Assembly (NCBI RefSeq): GCF_900220975.1
Contig: NZ_OBQD01000002.1
Span: 124,001-188,000 of the forward strand
Length of the DNA stretch: 64,000 nt
Direction of reading: 5' to 3'
DNA from: Rhizobium subbaraonis
GTDB taxonomy: Bacteria; Pseudomonadota; Alphaproteobacteria; Rhizobiales; Rhizobiaceae
A program made the position numbers and the translations under genes. Shown here in pieces: positions 1 to 10,607 of the stretch. Position 1 is the stretch's first letter, and each line of letters opens with the position of its first letter. The notes under the pieces were generated by a model that made no database searches, was not told where the DNA came from, and was given only the letters and a program-made list of their open reading frames with translations.

Positions 1-1
1 G

Positions 2-1057
2 ATGCCCGATCGCATCCAGGCCACCGGCGTATCCTTCGTCGAGTTCACGACGGCGGAGGCGGAAAAGGACAATCTGGTGACCTTGCTCAAGTCACTCGGC
101 TTCCGCAAGACAGCCCGCCACCGCAACCGCAATGTCGATCTCTACACGCAGGCGGACATCCGCATCGTCGTGAATTCCGACGATTCCGGCGACAGCTTCG
201 CCGGATCCTCGTATTTCGTGCATGGTACGAATGCCTATGCCTACGGCATGAAGGTGGAAAACGCGCAGGATGCGCTGGCCCGCGCCGCAGCGCTCGATGC
301 TCCTGTCTTCTCCGAGCCGCGCCGCGCCGGTGAGACCAGCGTTCCGGCGATCCAGGGCGTCGGCAACGGCGTCATCTATTTCCTCGACGACACGCCGGCA
401 CTCGCTTCGATATGGGACACCGAATTCACACCCGTTGACGATCCGGGCGAGGGGGACGCCGGACTGAAGCGGATCGATCATCTCGCCCAGACGACCCACT
501 ACGACGAGATGCTGACCTGGCTTCTTTTCTATACCTCGATTTTCGAGACGCGCCGGACGCCCATGGTCGACGTCGTCGATCCGGGTGGGCTGGTCCGCAG
601 CCAGGCCATCGAAAGCCTTTCGGCAAACGGCTTTCGCCTGACGATGAACGGCGCCGACAGCCGCAAGACCTTTGCCGGCAAGTTCCTCGCGGAGGGCTTC
701 GGCTCCAGCATCCAGCACATCGCCTTCACCACCGACGACATTTTTGCCACCGCAGGCGCGCTGGCAGCGCTGGATTTTCATGCCCTGCCGATCTCGCGCA
801 ACTACTACGACGACCTTGAAGCGCGTTTTGGTCTGGAACCGTCCTTCTCCGACGCTCTTCGGGAGGCAAGCATCCTCTATGACCGCGACGACAACGGCGA
901 ATACTTCCAGATCTATAGCCGCACCTTCGGCGAGGGCTTCTTCTTCGAAATCGTCGAGCGGCGCGGCGCCTATAACGGCTACGGCGCGATGAACGCCCCG
1001 TTCCGCATCGCCGCGCAGAGAAGATTGCTCCGGCCGGAGGGCATGCCGAAGCGATAG
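2..1057 (+). CDS. QuiC-type 3-dehydroshikimate dehydratase, C-terminal dioxygenase-like half (5' partial)
   Basis: The 351 visible residues form two vicinal-oxygen-chelate repeats like those of 4-hydroxyphenylpyruvate dioxygenase. The metal triad is visible as His160 (RIDHLA), His239 (SIQHIAF) and Glu316 (FFFEIVE). Family knowledge: proteins of about 630 residues join an N-terminal sugar-phosphate-isomerase TIM barrel to this domain and act as 3-dehydroshikimate dehydratase, producing protocatechuate. The reading frame is open to the left edge, so the true start and the TIM barrel are probably outside the window. The start used here is the first in-frame ATG. A stand-alone HPPD is possible, but HPPD usually has a different C-terminal consensus. 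The LysR gene starts 6 bases after the stop, so the two are probably co-transcribed. Confidence 0.75.
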   Translation: MPDRIQATGVSFVEFTTAEAEKDNLVTLLKSLGFRKTARHRNRNVDLYTQADIRIVVNSDDSGDSFAGSSYFVHGTNAYAYGMKVENAQDALARAAALDAPVFSEPRRAGETSVPAIQGVGNGVIYFLDDTPALASIWDTEFTPVDDPGEGDAGLKRIDHLAQTTHYDEMLTWLLFYTSIFETRRTPMVDVVDPGGLVRSQAIESLSANGFRLTMNGADSRKTFAGKFLAEGFGSSIQHIAFTTDDIFATAGALAALDFHALPISRNYYDDLEARFGLEPSFSDALREASILYDRDDNGEYFQIYSRTFGEGFFFEIVERRGAYNGYGAMNAPFRIAAQRRLLRPEGMPKR

Positions 1058-1063
1058 CGCGCG

Positions 1064-1996
1064 ATGAGGGAACTGACACTCAGGCAGATCGAAGTCATCA
1101 GGGCGGTGATGATCGCCGGCACCATCCAGGGTGCCGCGGATCTCCTGAATGTGTCCGCGCCCGGCATCAGCAGGCTCCTAAAGCACGCGGAGGGCGGGCT
1201 CGGCGTCCGCCTGTTCGAGCGCAAGGCAGGCATTTTCGTTCCGGCGGCGGAGGCGCAGACGATTTTCGAGATGCTCAATCTCGTCTATCGCCAGATGGAG
1301 AGCCTGAATGCGGCAGTCTCTTCGCTCCAGAAGGGACACGATTTTGCGCTCTCCATCGCTTCGGCCCCGTCGATCGCCAATTTCGTCGCCGTGCGCGTCA
1401 TTCGAACCATCCGCCAGCGCTTCCCGGATCTCAGGGTGGAACTCAACATCCTGAAGATCGAGGAGACACTGGACTACCTGCTGCTGGAGCACGGCGAAGT
1501 CGTCATCATGAGTTCGCCGGTCGACAACCCCGCGGTGCGCAACAAGCCCCTGGCGCGCGGTCGTCTGCTGGCGATCGTGCCGGAAGGCCACCCGCTGGCG
1601 GCACTCGAAAAGGTCTCCGTCCATGACCTCGCGCGCTATCCCTTCATCGGCGTCGACCCCGGCGATCCCTATGGCAGCACGCTCGCTCAGCCATTCAGGG
1701 ATGCCGGCATTGATCTGCGTCACACGGTCAGAGGGCGCTTCTCGCAAACCATCCTCGGTCTCGTGCAGCAGGGGCTGGGGGTGGCGCTGGTCGACGAATT
1801 CTCGGTCGGAACCGCCAACATTCCCGGCATCGTACGCCGCCCGCTGCAGGAGCCGGCGATGATTACCCCCTATGCCATCCACAAGCGCGGCCGCCAGTTG
1901 TCGAGTTTCGCCGAGTTTACGATCAAGTGCTTCCAGAACGAGCTCGCCGCTGCGACAGCGCGGCAGATCTGGGATCCGGCTGGACCTCCGGGATAG
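1064..1996 (+). CDS. LysR-family transcriptional regulator
   Basis: This 310-residue protein has the LysR layout: an N-terminal winged helix-turn-helix (about residues 3-62, with the recognition-helix segment [13 protein letters not shown]) and a substrate-binding effector domain from about residue 90. It starts 6 bases after the QuiC-type gene. It is therefore inferred to control catabolism of quinate/shikimate or another aromatic precursor. The helix-turn-helix resembles the OccR/NocR group of rhizobial LysR proteins. The effector cannot be read from sequence. Confidence 0.85.
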   Translation: MRELTLRQIEVIRAVMIAGTIQGAADLLNVSAPGISRLLKHAEGGLGVRLFERKAGIFVPAAEAQTIFEMLNLVYRQMESLNAAVSSLQKGHDFALSIASAPSIANFVAVRVIRTIRQRFPDLRVELNILKIEETLDYLLLEHGEVVIMSSPVDNPAVRNKPLARGRLLAIVPEGHPLAALEKVSVHDLARYPFIGVDPGDPYGSTLAQPFRDAGIDLRHTVRGRFSQTILGLVQQGLGVALVDEFSVGTANIPGIVRRPLQEPAMITPYAIHKRGRQLSSFAEFTIKCFQNELAAATARQIWDPAGPPG

Positions 1997-2066
1997 GAAG
2001 AACCAGAGGTTGCCGGAGGCAGGCTCTGCGGCAGCCTCGCGCCGTCTCTCCCAAGCGAAGAATGCG

Positions 2067-2098
2067 CTTGACCTTGACATCATGGGAAGGTGCACGAT
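2067..2098 (+). promoter_or_regulatory. CueR-type promoter/operator of copA
   Basis: A -35 box TTGACC (2068-2073) is followed by an imperfect dyad with arms ACCTTGAC (2071-2078) and GGAAGGT (2085-2091). That places the -10 region near 2093-2098, with the 19-base spacer typical of MerR-family promoters. The ACCTT...AAGGT arms match the usual copper operator. It lies just upstream of the copA ribosome-binding site. Confidence 0.7.
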
Positions 2099-2123
2099 CT
2101 ATCGAAAGAAAGGAGCGTGCACC

Positions 2124-4625
2124 ATGCTCACGTTCAAGGAACCCGATGCGGTTCACACGATCAAGCTGTCCATTGAAGACATGACCTGCGCTTCGTGCGT
2201 CCGGCGCGTGGAAAAGGCGATCCAGAAGGTACCGGGCGTTTCCGGCGCCTCCGTCAATCTTGCGACCGAGAGCGCCGAGGTGAGGTTCGACGGCATGCCT
2301 GACGCCGCGGCTGTGGCCGAGGCCGTGCGGGATGCCGGATATGGCGTCGACGAGGAAACGCTCGAGTTCCCGGTCGAGGGAATGACATGCGCATCCTGCA
2401 TCGGGCGGGTCGAGAAAGCCCTGCAGGCAGTCCCAGGCGTCATCGACGCCACCGCCAACCTTGCCAGCGAACGGGCGCGGGTCCGCCATCTGCGCGGTGC
2501 CGTGACGTTCGACGCGTTGGCGGCAGCGATCGAGACGACCGGCTATCGCGCCGTCCGGCAAGACCGTCGCGAGGAGGGACCATCCGACGAGGAGCGGCGC
2601 GAAAGCGAAATCGGCGCCCTGCGGCGCTCGCTCGTCATCGCCGCCGTGCTGACGGCGCCCCTTTTCGTCATGGAGATGGGCGCGCACGCCATTCCCGCGT
2701 TCGGCCACTACATCCACGAAACGATCGGCATGCAGACGAGCCGGATCATCCAGTTCGTGCTGGCGACGATCGTGCTGGCGGGGCCGGGGGCGCGCTTTTT
2801 CCGCAAGGGCATTCCCAGCCTTCTGCGCGGCACACCGGACATGAACGCACTCGTCGTCATCGGAACCGCCGCAGCCTGGATCTTCTCCACCGTCGCCACC
2901 TTCGCGCCTGGCCTGCTGCCGGGCGGCACGGCCGACGTCTACTTCGAGGCGGCCGCCGTCATCGTCACCCTGATCCTTGCCGGGCGCTATCTCGAAGCCC
3001 GCGCCAAGGGGCGGACCGGCGAGGCAATCCGGCACCTTGCCGGTCTGCGCGCAGCCTCCGCGCGCGTCGTCAAGAACGGCGCAGGGGTGGATGTGCCGCT
3101 TGAAGCGGTCGTGCCCGGCGATATCGTGCTGGTCCGCCCCGGAGAGCGGGTGCCCGTGGATGGCGAGGTGACGGAGGGCAGTTCCTTCGTCGACGAGTCC
3201 ATGATAACCGGCGAACCGATGCCGGTCGAGCGCAAGCCAGCCGACACCGTAACCGGCGGAACGATGAACACGACCGGCTCCTTTTCCTTCCGCGCCACAC
3301 GCGTCGGCATGGACACGGTGCTGTCGCAGATCATCCGCATGGTGGAGGACGCACAGGCCGCCAAGCTGCCGATCCAGGCGCTGGTCGATCGCGTGACCCA
3401 ATGGTTCGTGCCGGCCATCATCGCCATAGCCCTCGTCACCTTCGGCATCTGGTTGGCTTTCGGCCCGAGCCCTGCGCTGGCGCACGCACTCGTGGCCGCC
3501 GTCGCAGTCCTCATCATCGCCTGCCCGTGCGCCATGGGGCTTGCGACCCCGACCTCGATCATCACCGGAACAGGACGGGCCGCCGAACTCGGCGTGCTTT
3601 TCCGACAGGGAATGGCGCTGCAGACGTTGGAGGCGACGGAGGTCGTCGCCGTCGACAAGACCGGCACACTGACGCTCGGCCGCCCGAGCCTGACCGAGAT
3701 CATCCCGGCCGAAGGTTTCGGCCGAAGCGAGGCGCTGTCGCTCGTGGCCGCAGCCGAAGTCCGCTCGGAGCACCCGATCGCGCTTGCAATCCACGAGGCC
3801 GCGACGGCGGAGGGATTGGAAATCCCGCAGGCGGAAGCGTTCCGGGCGACGTCCGGGCAGGGCATTTCCGCAATGGTCTCGGGACGCAAGGTCGAAGTCG
3901 GTTCCGCCGGCTTCATGTCGACGCTCGGGATCGATCCGGCCACGTTCAGGGATAAGGCGGAGCGGCGTGCTGCAAGCGGCGCTTCGCCCCTTTACGCTGC
4001 GATCGACGGCAGGCTCGCCGCGCTCCTCACCGTGACAGATCCCATCAAGCCAACGACGAAGGAGGCCATCGCGCAACTCAAGGCGCTCGGTATCGAGGTC
4101 GCGATGATCACCGGCGACAATCGCCGCACCGCGGAGGCCGTTGCCGCGACGCTCGGGATCGACAAGGTGATGGCGGAGGTGCTCCCGGACGGCAAGGTCG
4201 ACGCGGTGAAGGCACTTTCGGCAGGCGGCAGGAAGGTCGCCTTCGTCGGCGACGGAATAAACGACGCGCCGGCGCTCGCGATCGCCGATACAGGGATTGC
4301 CATCGGCACGGGGACCGACGTTGCGATTGAAAGCGCCGACATCGTGCTGATGGCCGGCGACATGCGTGGCGTCGCAACCGCGATTTCGGTTTCCCGCGCG
4401 ACCATGCGCAACATTCGCCAGAATCTCTTCTGGGCATTCGGCTACAACGTCGCGCTGATCCCCGTGGCGGCGGGCGCGCTTTACCCTGCGTTCGGGATCC
4501 TATTGTCTCCGGCCATCGCCGCCGGCGCCATGGCGCTCTCCAGCGTCTTCGTCGTCAGCAATGCCCTCAGGTTGAAGCGGTTGCACCCTTCCCGGGCCTA
4601 TGCGGATCGGGAGAGCCGGGCATGA
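2124..4625 (+). CDS. copA: Copper-exporting P1B-type ATPase CopA
   Basis: The 833-residue protein has two N-terminal metal-binding domains, each with MTCASC, then an eight-helix P1B core. Visible motifs are TGE in the actuator domain, the membrane CPC metal site (about residue 467), the phosphorylated Asp511 of DKTGT, SEHPIA, and GDGINDAP. The C-terminal helices carry the Asn/Tyr and Met/Ser residues of the Cu(I) group. It should pump Cu(I) out of the cytoplasm. The start was set at ATG 2124 because AAGGAG lies just upstream and a CueR-type operator lies before that; the frame is open further upstream. The stop overlaps cueR by four bases. Confidence 0.95.
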   Translation: MLTFKEPDAVHTIKLSIEDMTCASCVRRVEKAIQKVPGVSGASVNLATESAEVRFDGMPDAAAVAEAVRDAGYGVDEETLEFPVEGMTCASCIGRVEKALQAVPGVIDATANLASERARVRHLRGAVTFDALAAAIETTGYRAVRQDRREEGPSDEERRESEIGALRRSLVIAAVLTAPLFVMEMGAHAIPAFGHYIHETIGMQTSRIIQFVLATIVLAGPGARFFRKGIPSLLRGTPDMNALVVIGTAAAWIFSTVATFAPGLLPGGTADVYFEAAAVIVTLILAGRYLEARAKGRTGEAIRHLAGLRAASARVVKNGAGVDVPLEAVVPGDIVLVRPGERVPVDGEVTEGSSFVDESMITGEPMPVERKPADTVTGGTMNTTGSFSFRATRVGMDTVLSQIIRMVEDAQAAKLPIQALVDRVTQWFVPAIIAIALVTFGIWLAFGPSPALAHALVAAVAVLIIACPCAMGLATPTSIITGTGRAAELGVLFRQGMALQTLEATEVVAVDKTGTLTLGRPSLTEIIPAEGFGRSEALSLVAAAEVRSEHPIALAIHEAATAEGLEIPQAEAFRATSGQGISAMVSGRKVEVGSAGFMSTLGIDPATFRDKAERRAASGASPLYAAIDGRLAALLTVTDPIKPTTKEAIAQLKALGIEVAMITGDNRRTAEAVAATLGIDKVMAEVLPDGKVDAVKALSAGGRKVAFVGDGINDAPALAIADTGIAIGTGTDVAIESADIVLMAGDMRGVATAISVSRATMRNIRQNLFWAFGYNVALIPVAAGALYPAFGILLSPAIAAGAMALSSVFVVSNALRLKRLHPSRAYADRESRA

Positions 4626-5041
4626 ACATCGGCGAAGCGGCCAGCGCCAGCGGCGTGACGGCGAAGATGATCCGCCACTACGAATCGATCGGCCTGATCG
4701 CGGAAGCGGGTCGAACCGGCTCGGGCTACCGCACCTACGGGCCGAAAGATCTCGCCACCCTCAGCTTCATCCGCAGGGCACGCGATCTCGGTTTCTCGAT
4801 TGCGCAGATCCGCGACCTGCTGGCGTTGTGGCAGGATCGCGACCGTGCATCCGCCGACGTCAAGCGTATCGCCGCCGGACACATAAAAGAACTTACCGCC
4901 AAGATGCGGCAGTTGCAGGAGATGGTCATGACGCTGCAGCACCTCTCCTCCCATTGCCAGGGCAACGACCGGCCGGACTGCCCCATCCTGGAGCGGCTGG
5001 CGAGCGGGACGGGCGATGATGGCGGGGCATGCTGCGAATAG
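4622..5041 (+). CDS. cueR: Copper-responsive MerR-family regulator CueR
   Basis: The 139-residue protein has an N-terminal MerR winged helix (MNIGEAA..., [10 protein letters not shown]), a long dimerisation helix, and a C-terminal metal loop with Cys112 and Cys120. This is the same numbering and spacing as the Cu(I) ligands of E. coli CueR. It should activate the promoter upstream of copA by untwisting the 19-base spacer. Its start codon overlaps the copA stop (ATGA), so the two genes form an autoregulated operon. Confidence 0.93.
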   Translation: MNIGEAASASGVTAKMIRHYESIGLIAEAGRTGSGYRTYGPKDLATLSFIRRARDLGFSIAQIRDLLALWQDRDRASADVKRIAAGHIKELTAKMRQLQEMVMTLQHLSSHCQGNDRPDCPILERLASGTGDDGGACCE

Positions 5042-5252
5042 CCCGCACCGAGATTTGCGATCCCTCGCGCTGACCGCGCGTGGCGGGCCGTTCCGAAATA
5101 TGACGGAGACAAGTAGGAGGCGAAGAATCCGCCCTTCCGTGACACGTTCGCAAGACCGTTTCCCACGCGCCCTCGTCAATCAAATTGAGTTGAGTTCCGG
5201 TGTCGGTCCTTCGACCGTAGACTGCCGCCGGCCTGAAACGAGGAAGCCGGAT

Positions 5253-6752
5253 TTGCGCTACCATCTCCTATCGATTGCCGTCATCGCCGCTCTTGCCGCT
5301 GCACCGCTCGGCGGTGCGATGGCGCAACAGCCTGCACGGCATCAATCCGGCTCCGTCCTGCTGGACCTGCTGCCGGGCGATGCCGTTACAGACCACGTGC
5401 TGCGCCGCGCGTCGGGGGACCTGCCCTACACCGCGACCGCCGGGACGTTGGAGATGCGCGGACCGGACGGCAAGGTCAGCGCAAAGATCTTCTATACCGC
5501 CTACACCGCAAAGGATGCGCCCGCTGGACGGCCGGTCACTTTCGCCTTCAACGGCGGACCGGGCGCGGCCTCCGCCTATCTTCACCTGGGCCTCGTGGGG
5601 CCACGCATCGTCGAATTCCGCGGCGCACAGGGAAAGGTGGCCCTGGACGGAACGCGGCCGTCGCTGTCTGACAACCCGGACAGCTGGCTCGACTTCACCG
5701 ATCTCGTGCTGATCGACCCGGCCGGGACGGGCTGGAGCCGGGTGGCCGACAAGGATTCCGAGGCCGCCTACTACGGCGTCCGCGCCGATGCGGAAAGCCT
5801 TGCCAAATTCATCGCGCTCTATGTTCAGAAGACAGGCCGTTCCGCCGCACCGAAATATCTGCTCGGCGAAAGTTATGGGGGCTTTCGCGCCGCCAAGGTT
5901 GCGACCGCGCTGAAGGACAGCCAGGGCGTCCTCGTCTCCGGCATCCTGATGCTTTCGCCGATGATCGAAAGTCGCTACATTTTCGGGACCGGCGATCCTG
6001 TCGGCGCCGCCCTGCAGCTTCCTTCGCTGGCGGCAGCGGAGATGGAGCGCAAGGGCGCCTTCTCCGCGGATGGACTCCGGGAAGTGGAGCGGTTCGCGAT
6101 GCGCGACTACCTGGTCGCGCTCGCCGGCGCCGCGCCGAGCGGCGATGAAGCCGACCGCCTCTATGCCCGCATCGCCGGGATGACGGGGATCGGCAAGGAC
6201 GCGGTGGCACGCGCCCGCGGCTTCGTCGGCGATATCTATACGAAGGATATCGAAGGCGCCCCGGACAAGATCGCGAGCCACTACGATGCTGCCTATGTCG
6301 CGGACGACCCCTATCCTGAAACATCGGAAGACCGCGGGGCCGACCCGATCCTCGACGGCTATACGCGTGCTTACGGCGGTGCTTTTGCGGCCTATGCCCG
6401 TGACGAACTGAAGTTCTCCACCGAAATGACCTACCGCCTGCTGGACAAGGACGTGAACCGCCGCTGGGACTGGAACGGCGCCCGCTCCAATGTCAGCGCG
6501 GCGCGGGATCTTCGCGAGCTTCTTTCGACAATCCCGTCCATGCGCGTACTGGTTGCACATGGCTACAGCGACGCCATCACGCCCTATGGCGTCAGCCGCT
6601 ATGTCGTCGACCACCTTCCGCCGTCGCTCGCAGAAGGTCGCGTCGGGCTCAAGCTCTATCGCGGCGGTCACATGTTCTACACCGACCCCGGCGAACGGAA
6701 GGCCTTTACCGATGAGGTGCGGGCCTTTTATGCCGGCACAGACAAGGGTTGA
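5253..6752 (+). CDS. Secreted S10 family serine carboxypeptidase-like peptidase
   Basis: The 499-residue protein begins with a signal peptide (hydrophobic core, cleavage after GGAMA). It carries the S10 oxyanion motif FNGGPGAAS and the nucleophile GESYGG with Ser207. Asp440 (HGYSDAIT) and His473 (RGGHMFY) complete a Ser-Asp-His triad, so it is probably an active periplasmic peptidase. The chosen start is TTG 5253, because AGGAAG lies six bases before it and it begins the signal peptide. The frame is open to ATG 5016, which would overlap cueR and add a non-signal extension. No partner gene is obvious; a 166-base gap separates it from the next gene. Confidence 0.85.
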   Translation: MRYHLLSIAVIAALAAAPLGGAMAQQPARHQSGSVLLDLLPGDAVTDHVLRRASGDLPYTATAGTLEMRGPDGKVSAKIFYTAYTAKDAPAGRPVTFAFNGGPGAASAYLHLGLVGPRIVEFRGAQGKVALDGTRPSLSDNPDSWLDFTDLVLIDPAGTGWSRVADKDSEAAYYGVRADAESLAKFIALYVQKTGRSAAPKYLLGESYGGFRAAKVATALKDSQGVLVSGILMLSPMIESRYIFGTGDPVGAALQLPSLAAAEMERKGAFSADGLREVERFAMRDYLVALAGAAPSGDEADRLYARIAGMTGIGKDAVARARGFVGDIYTKDIEGAPDKIASHYDAAYVADDPYPETSEDRGADPILDGYTRAYGGAFAAYARDELKFSTEMTYRLLDKDVNRRWDWNGARSNVSAARDLRELLSTIPSMRVLVAHGYSDAITPYGVSRYVVDHLPPSLAEGRVGLKLYRGGHMFYTDPGERKAFTDEVRAFYAGTDKG

Positions 6753-6918
6753 GTTGGCAAGGCGTCACGGTCGTCGCCACAGAACAGGCGCCCAAGCGCT
6801 GCATCCCTCTCCTATCCCCGGAAGGGTATTGCGCTTTGCCATGGCGGCGGACATTCTCCTCCCGCCGGGCTCATGCGGCGGCGGGAAACGAAAAGAATGA
6901 ATGCGACGGGAGAAAAGC

Positions 6919-8352
6919 ATGCTGGACAAACGCAAGTTCTACATTGACGGTAAATGGGTGGACCCGCTGACGCCGCGCGACCTGGAGGTGATCAATCCGG
7001 CGACCGAAAAGCCGATCGCGTGGATCTCCATGGGTACTGCTGCCGACATCGATCGGGCAGTCGCCGCCGCCAAGAAGGCGTTTGCGAGCTACAGCCAGAC
7101 CAGCGTCGACGAGCGCCTCGCCCTGCTGGAGAAGCTGCTCGCAATCTATAAGCGCCGCTACGACGAGATGGCCCGCACGATCACGCTCGAACTGGGCGCC
7201 CCAATCACCATGAGCACCGAGCAGCAGGCCGATGTCGGCGTCGGCCACCTGCAGGGCTTCATCGATGCGCTGAAGCGCCTGAAGAGCCGTGAAGTGCTGC
7301 CGAATGGCGACGTGGTGCGGCGCGAGCCGATCGGCGTCTGCGGGCTGATCACGCCGTGGAACTGGCCGATCAACCAGATCGCGCTCAAAGTCGTTCCGGC
7401 GCTCGCTACCGGCTGCACCTGCGTGCTGAAACCTTCCGAGTTCACGCCGCTGAACGCCTTGCTCTACGCCGAAATGGTCGAGGAGGCCGGCTTCCCCGCC
7501 GGCACGTTCAACCTCGTCAATGGCGACGGTATCGAATGCGGCGCGGCCCTTTCGAAGCACCGGGACATCGACATGATGTCGTTTACCGGCTCAACCCGTG
7601 CCGGCATTGCCGTCAGCAAGGACGCGGCCGATACCGTCAAAAGGGTGACACTCGAACTCGGTGGCAAGTCGCCAAACATCGTGTTCGAGGATGCCGACCT
7701 GGAAGATCGTGTCGCTGGCAGCGTTGCCGAGTGCTTCAACAACTCCGGTCAGTCATGCGACGCGCCGACGCGCATGCTCGTGCAGCGCTCGGTCTACGAC
7801 AAGGCCGTCGCAATCGCGGAGAATGCCGGCAAGGCAGCAAAAGTCGGCAATCCGGAACAGGAAGGCGGCCATATCGGCCCGCTGGTCTCCCACATCCAGT
7901 TCGGTCGCGTCCAGGCGCTGATCGAGGCGGGTGTGGCCGAGGGCGCGCGCGTGCTCGTCGGCGGTCCAGGCAAGCCGGAAGGCTTCGAAACCGGTTACTT
8001 CGTCAAGCCGACCATCTTCGCCGACGTCAACAATAACATGCGCATCGCCCGTGAAGAAGTGTTCGGCCCGGTTCTGTCGATCATTCCTTTCGACACCGAA
8101 GAGGAGGCGATCGCGATTGCCAACGACACCAACTACGGCCTTGCCGCCTATGTGCAGACAGGAAATGCGGACCGCGCCGAACGCGTCGCCGCACGCCTTC
8201 GCGCCGGCATGGTCCACATCAACGGTGGTCCGCATCGCTACGGCAGCCCGTTCGGCGGCTTCAAGCAGTCGGGCAACGGCCGCGAAGGCGGCATCTTCGG
8301 GCTGGAGGACTTCCTCGAGGTGAAAACCGTCCACCGCCCCGACGCCGCATAA
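6919..8352 (+). CDS. NAD(P)-dependent aldehyde dehydrogenase
   Basis: This 477-residue ALDH has the full set of motifs: TPWNWP, the glutamate in LELGGKSPN, the nucleophile Cys280 in GQSCDAP, and EEVFGPVL. It oxidises an aldehyde to the acid; the substrate cannot be read. An in-frame ATG at 6901 exists, but ATG 6919 has GGAGAAA in good position and begins the normal family N-terminus. It appears monocistronic, with a strong terminator hairpin just downstream. Confidence 0.9.
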   Translation: MLDKRKFYIDGKWVDPLTPRDLEVINPATEKPIAWISMGTAADIDRAVAAAKKAFASYSQTSVDERLALLEKLLAIYKRRYDEMARTITLELGAPITMSTEQQADVGVGHLQGFIDALKRLKSREVLPNGDVVRREPIGVCGLITPWNWPINQIALKVVPALATGCTCVLKPSEFTPLNALLYAEMVEEAGFPAGTFNLVNGDGIECGAALSKHRDIDMMSFTGSTRAGIAVSKDAADTVKRVTLELGGKSPNIVFEDADLEDRVAGSVAECFNNSGQSCDAPTRMLVQRSVYDKAVAIAENAGKAAKVGNPEQEGGHIGPLVSHIQFGRVQALIEAGVAEGARVLVGGPGKPEGFETGYFVKPTIFADVNNNMRIAREEVFGPVLSIIPFDTEEEAIAIANDTNYGLAAYVQTGNADRAERVAARLRAGMVHINGGPHRYGSPFGGFKQSGNGREGGIFGLEDFLEVKTVHRPDAA

Positions 8353-8383
8353 GGGCGATCGAAAGGCATGGCGAAATCGGCTG

Positions 8384-8418
8384 TCGGGCGCATCCATCGA
8401 TGCGCCCGATCGCTTTTG
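8384..8418 (+). terminator. Rho-independent terminator after the aldehyde dehydrogenase
   Basis: A perfect 10-base stem (TCGGGCGCAT / ATGCGCCCGA, 8384-8393 and 8400-8409) with a six-base loop is followed by a CTTTTGATT tract. Confidence 0.75.
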
Positions 8419-8650
8419 ATTGGGGCATGCTGCGAAATGGCGCGCATTTCGCCCGCCGCCACGGCGCCGTCGATCACTGCGATCTCGCTGATCGTCCCCC
8501 TCCCACCGTCGAAGCTTCGTCAAACTGAATGCAGCCATCAATATTGTTGACTGGATCGCCGGAATTGGATGTGCAAAGGGCTGTTCATCCCCAAACTGTG
8601 GCCCGTCGACGCCTCGCGCAGGCTCGCAGCCCAAGCGCGCAGAACCGGCC

Positions 8651-9565
8651 ATGACAGATGCGACCGCCACCTCCGTAACGCCGTCGAATGCGACGCGCTT
8701 GGGCGTGCTGCTCATGCTGCTCGGCATGGTGATGTTCTCGTTGAACGACGTCTTGGGCAAATGGCTGGTGGCGACCTACTCGCCCTCGCAACTCATGTTT
8801 ATTCGCAGTCTGGCGGCCATAACCGTGCTGCTGCCGTTCTTCTGGCGCACGGGATGGCACAATCTCGTGCGCGTGGAACGCCCTCGCCTGCAGGCCCTCC
8901 GCTCCCTGCTGTTCGCTTTCGAGGCAACCGCGTTCTACTTCGCCGTCGGTTACATGCCGCTCGCCGATGCGATGACCTACTGGCTTGCTGCACCGATCTA
9001 TGTCGCAGCACTCTCGCCGCTGATGCTCGGCGAGAAGGTGGGCTGGCGACGCTGGAGCGCTATCCTCGTCGGTTTCGCCGGCGTCGTCATCGCGCTGGAA
9101 CCTTCTAGGGAAAGCCTCACATTGCCGGCGCTCATCGCGCTTGCCGGCAGCATCGCCTTCTCGTTCGCCATGATCTTCGGCCGCACCTTGCGGGCAACGC
9201 CCGACACGACGCTGGTTTTCTGGCAGGTCGCGGGCGCAGCCGTTTTCTCGCTGGTGACGCTTGCCTTCGATCCCTCCGGCTGGGCTCCGGTGCGCCCGTT
9301 GGACATCGGCCTTCTCAGCCTGCTGGGTGTCGTTGCCATGGCGGCACACATGCTGGTGAACAGGTCGCTCAAGCTTGCGGACGCCGCAACCGTCGTGCCG
9401 CTGCAGTACACGCTCCTGCTTTGGGCGGTGGTCTTCGGACTGATCTTCTTCGGCGACATGCCGCGCACCGCCATGCTGGTCGGGGCCGGCTTCATCGTCG
9501 CCTCAGGGCTTTTCATCTTCTTCCGGGAACAGAAGCTGAAACGGGCACGGCAGCCCGCGCAGTAG
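8651..9565 (+). CDS. EamA/DMT-family transporter
   Basis: The 304-residue integral membrane protein has about ten predicted helices in two EamA repeats, typical of drug/metabolite exporters. The first repeat opens with LLMLLGMVMFSLNDVLGKW and the second follows near residue 150. A short basic C-terminal tail faces the cytoplasm. The substrate is unknown. It is convergent with the next gene, with only about six bases between stops. The 298 bases before it contain the upstream terminator and presumably its promoter. Confidence 0.88.
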   Translation: MTDATATSVTPSNATRLGVLLMLLGMVMFSLNDVLGKWLVATYSPSQLMFIRSLAAITVLLPFFWRTGWHNLVRVERPRLQALRSLLFAFEATAFYFAVGYMPLADAMTYWLAAPIYVAALSPLMLGEKVGWRRWSAILVGFAGVVIALEPSRESLTLPALIALAGSIAFSFAMIFGRTLRATPDTTLVFWQVAGAAVFSLVTLAFDPSGWAPVRPLDIGLLSLLGVVAMAAHMLVNRSLKLADAATVVPLQYTLLLWAVVFGLIFFGDMPRTAMLVGAGFIVASGLFIFFREQKLKRARQPAQ

Positions 9566-9571
9566 TAAGGC

Positions 9572-10486
9572 CTAGGGAACCTGGGCGCCCCTCACCGTCG
9601 TGTAGATCGCATACACCGATGTCGTCGCGGTGATGAACAGGCGGTTGCGGCGCGGGCCGCCGAAGGCAAGGTTCGACACGGACTGCGGCACGCGAATGCG
9701 GCCGAGCAACGCCCCGTCGGGTGCGAAGCAATGAACGGCGGGACCGCCGCTCGTCCAGACATTTCCGTTCGTATCGACACGCAGGCCATCCGGCACGCCA
9801 CCTTCGATGAGCGCGAAGACGCGGCCGTTCGCAAGGCGCCGACCGTCGTCCAGGACATCGAAGGCACGGATCTGCGGCGGCCATTGTGCGTCGTGGCTCG
9901 AAGCGGAGTCGGCGATATAGAGGATGCTTTCGTCCGGAGAGAAGGCGAGCCCGTTCGGCTGACCGAAGTCGGTAACGACAGCGGCGATGTCCCCGCTTGC
10001 GGGGTCGATGCGGTAGACGTTGCGCGTCTGCTGCTCCGGATCGGCCTGATAACCCTCGTAGTCTGACAGGATTCCATAGGTCGGGTCGGTGAACCAGACG
10101 GAGCCATCAGAACGGACGACCACGTCGTTGGGCGAATTCAGTCGCCGCCCTTCGAAGCTGTCGGCAAGGACGGTGATCGTTCCATCATAATCCGTGCGTG
10201 TGACCCTCCTGGTTCCATGCTCGCAGGAGACCAGCCTTCCCTGCCGGTCGCGGGTATGGCCGTTGGCAAAGTCGGAAGGCTGCCGGTAGACAGACACGCC
10301 GCCCTCCGGCGTCCAGCGCAAAATGCGCTGGTTGGGAATATCGCTCCAGAGAAGTTGGTTGGCGTCGGAAAACCACACCGGCCCCTCCGCCCAGCGGCAG
10401 CCGGTGTAAAGCTCTTCCAGCCGCGCGCTGCCCACGATCAGGCTGCTGAACCGGGAATCGAAAATCTCGTAAGGCGTTTCCTGCAT
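9572..10486 (-). CDS. SMP-30/gluconolactonase family hydrolase
   Basis: The 304-residue six-bladed propeller has the SMP-30 signatures GCRWAEGPVW, DIPNQRILRW, LNSPNDVVV and QPNGLAFSPDE, which supply the Glu, Asn and Asp metal ligands. It probably opens a sugar lactone. I chose ATG 10486 because AGGTAGGA precedes it; the frame stays open 35 codons upstream. It sits between an exporter and a glyoxalase, with no sugar dehydrogenase next to it, so the substrate is open. Confidence 0.88.
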   Translation of the reverse strand: MQETPYEIFDSRFSSLIVGSARLEELYTGCRWAEGPVWFSDANQLLWSDIPNQRILRWTPEGGVSVYRQPSDFANGHTRDRQGRLVSCEHGTRRVTRTDYDGTITVLADSFEGRRLNSPNDVVVRSDGSVWFTDPTYGILSDYEGYQADPEQQTRNVYRIDPASGDIAAVVTDFGQPNGLAFSPDESILYIADSASSHDAQWPPQIRAFDVLDDGRRLANGRVFALIEGGVPDGLRVDTNGNVWTSGGPAVHCFAPDGALLGRIRVPQSVSNLAFGGPRRNRLFITATTSVYAIYTTVRGAQVP

Positions 10487-10607
10487 CTTCGATCCTACCT
10501 GCCCGTCGCTTCGCTCCGTCGCTGGCGCCTGCGTCGAACACAGCGACATCTTGCGAAACTGCCAGTTGCAGTTTACGCGATCAAGCGGCACTCAGGTGCA
10601 CCGCTGT

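Noticed and set aside
1923-4076. 717-residue open frame on the minus strand opposite copA
   Set aside because: It is a GC-bias shadow: low-complexity Arg/Gly/Asp-rich translation with no family features, fully antisense to a certain gene.
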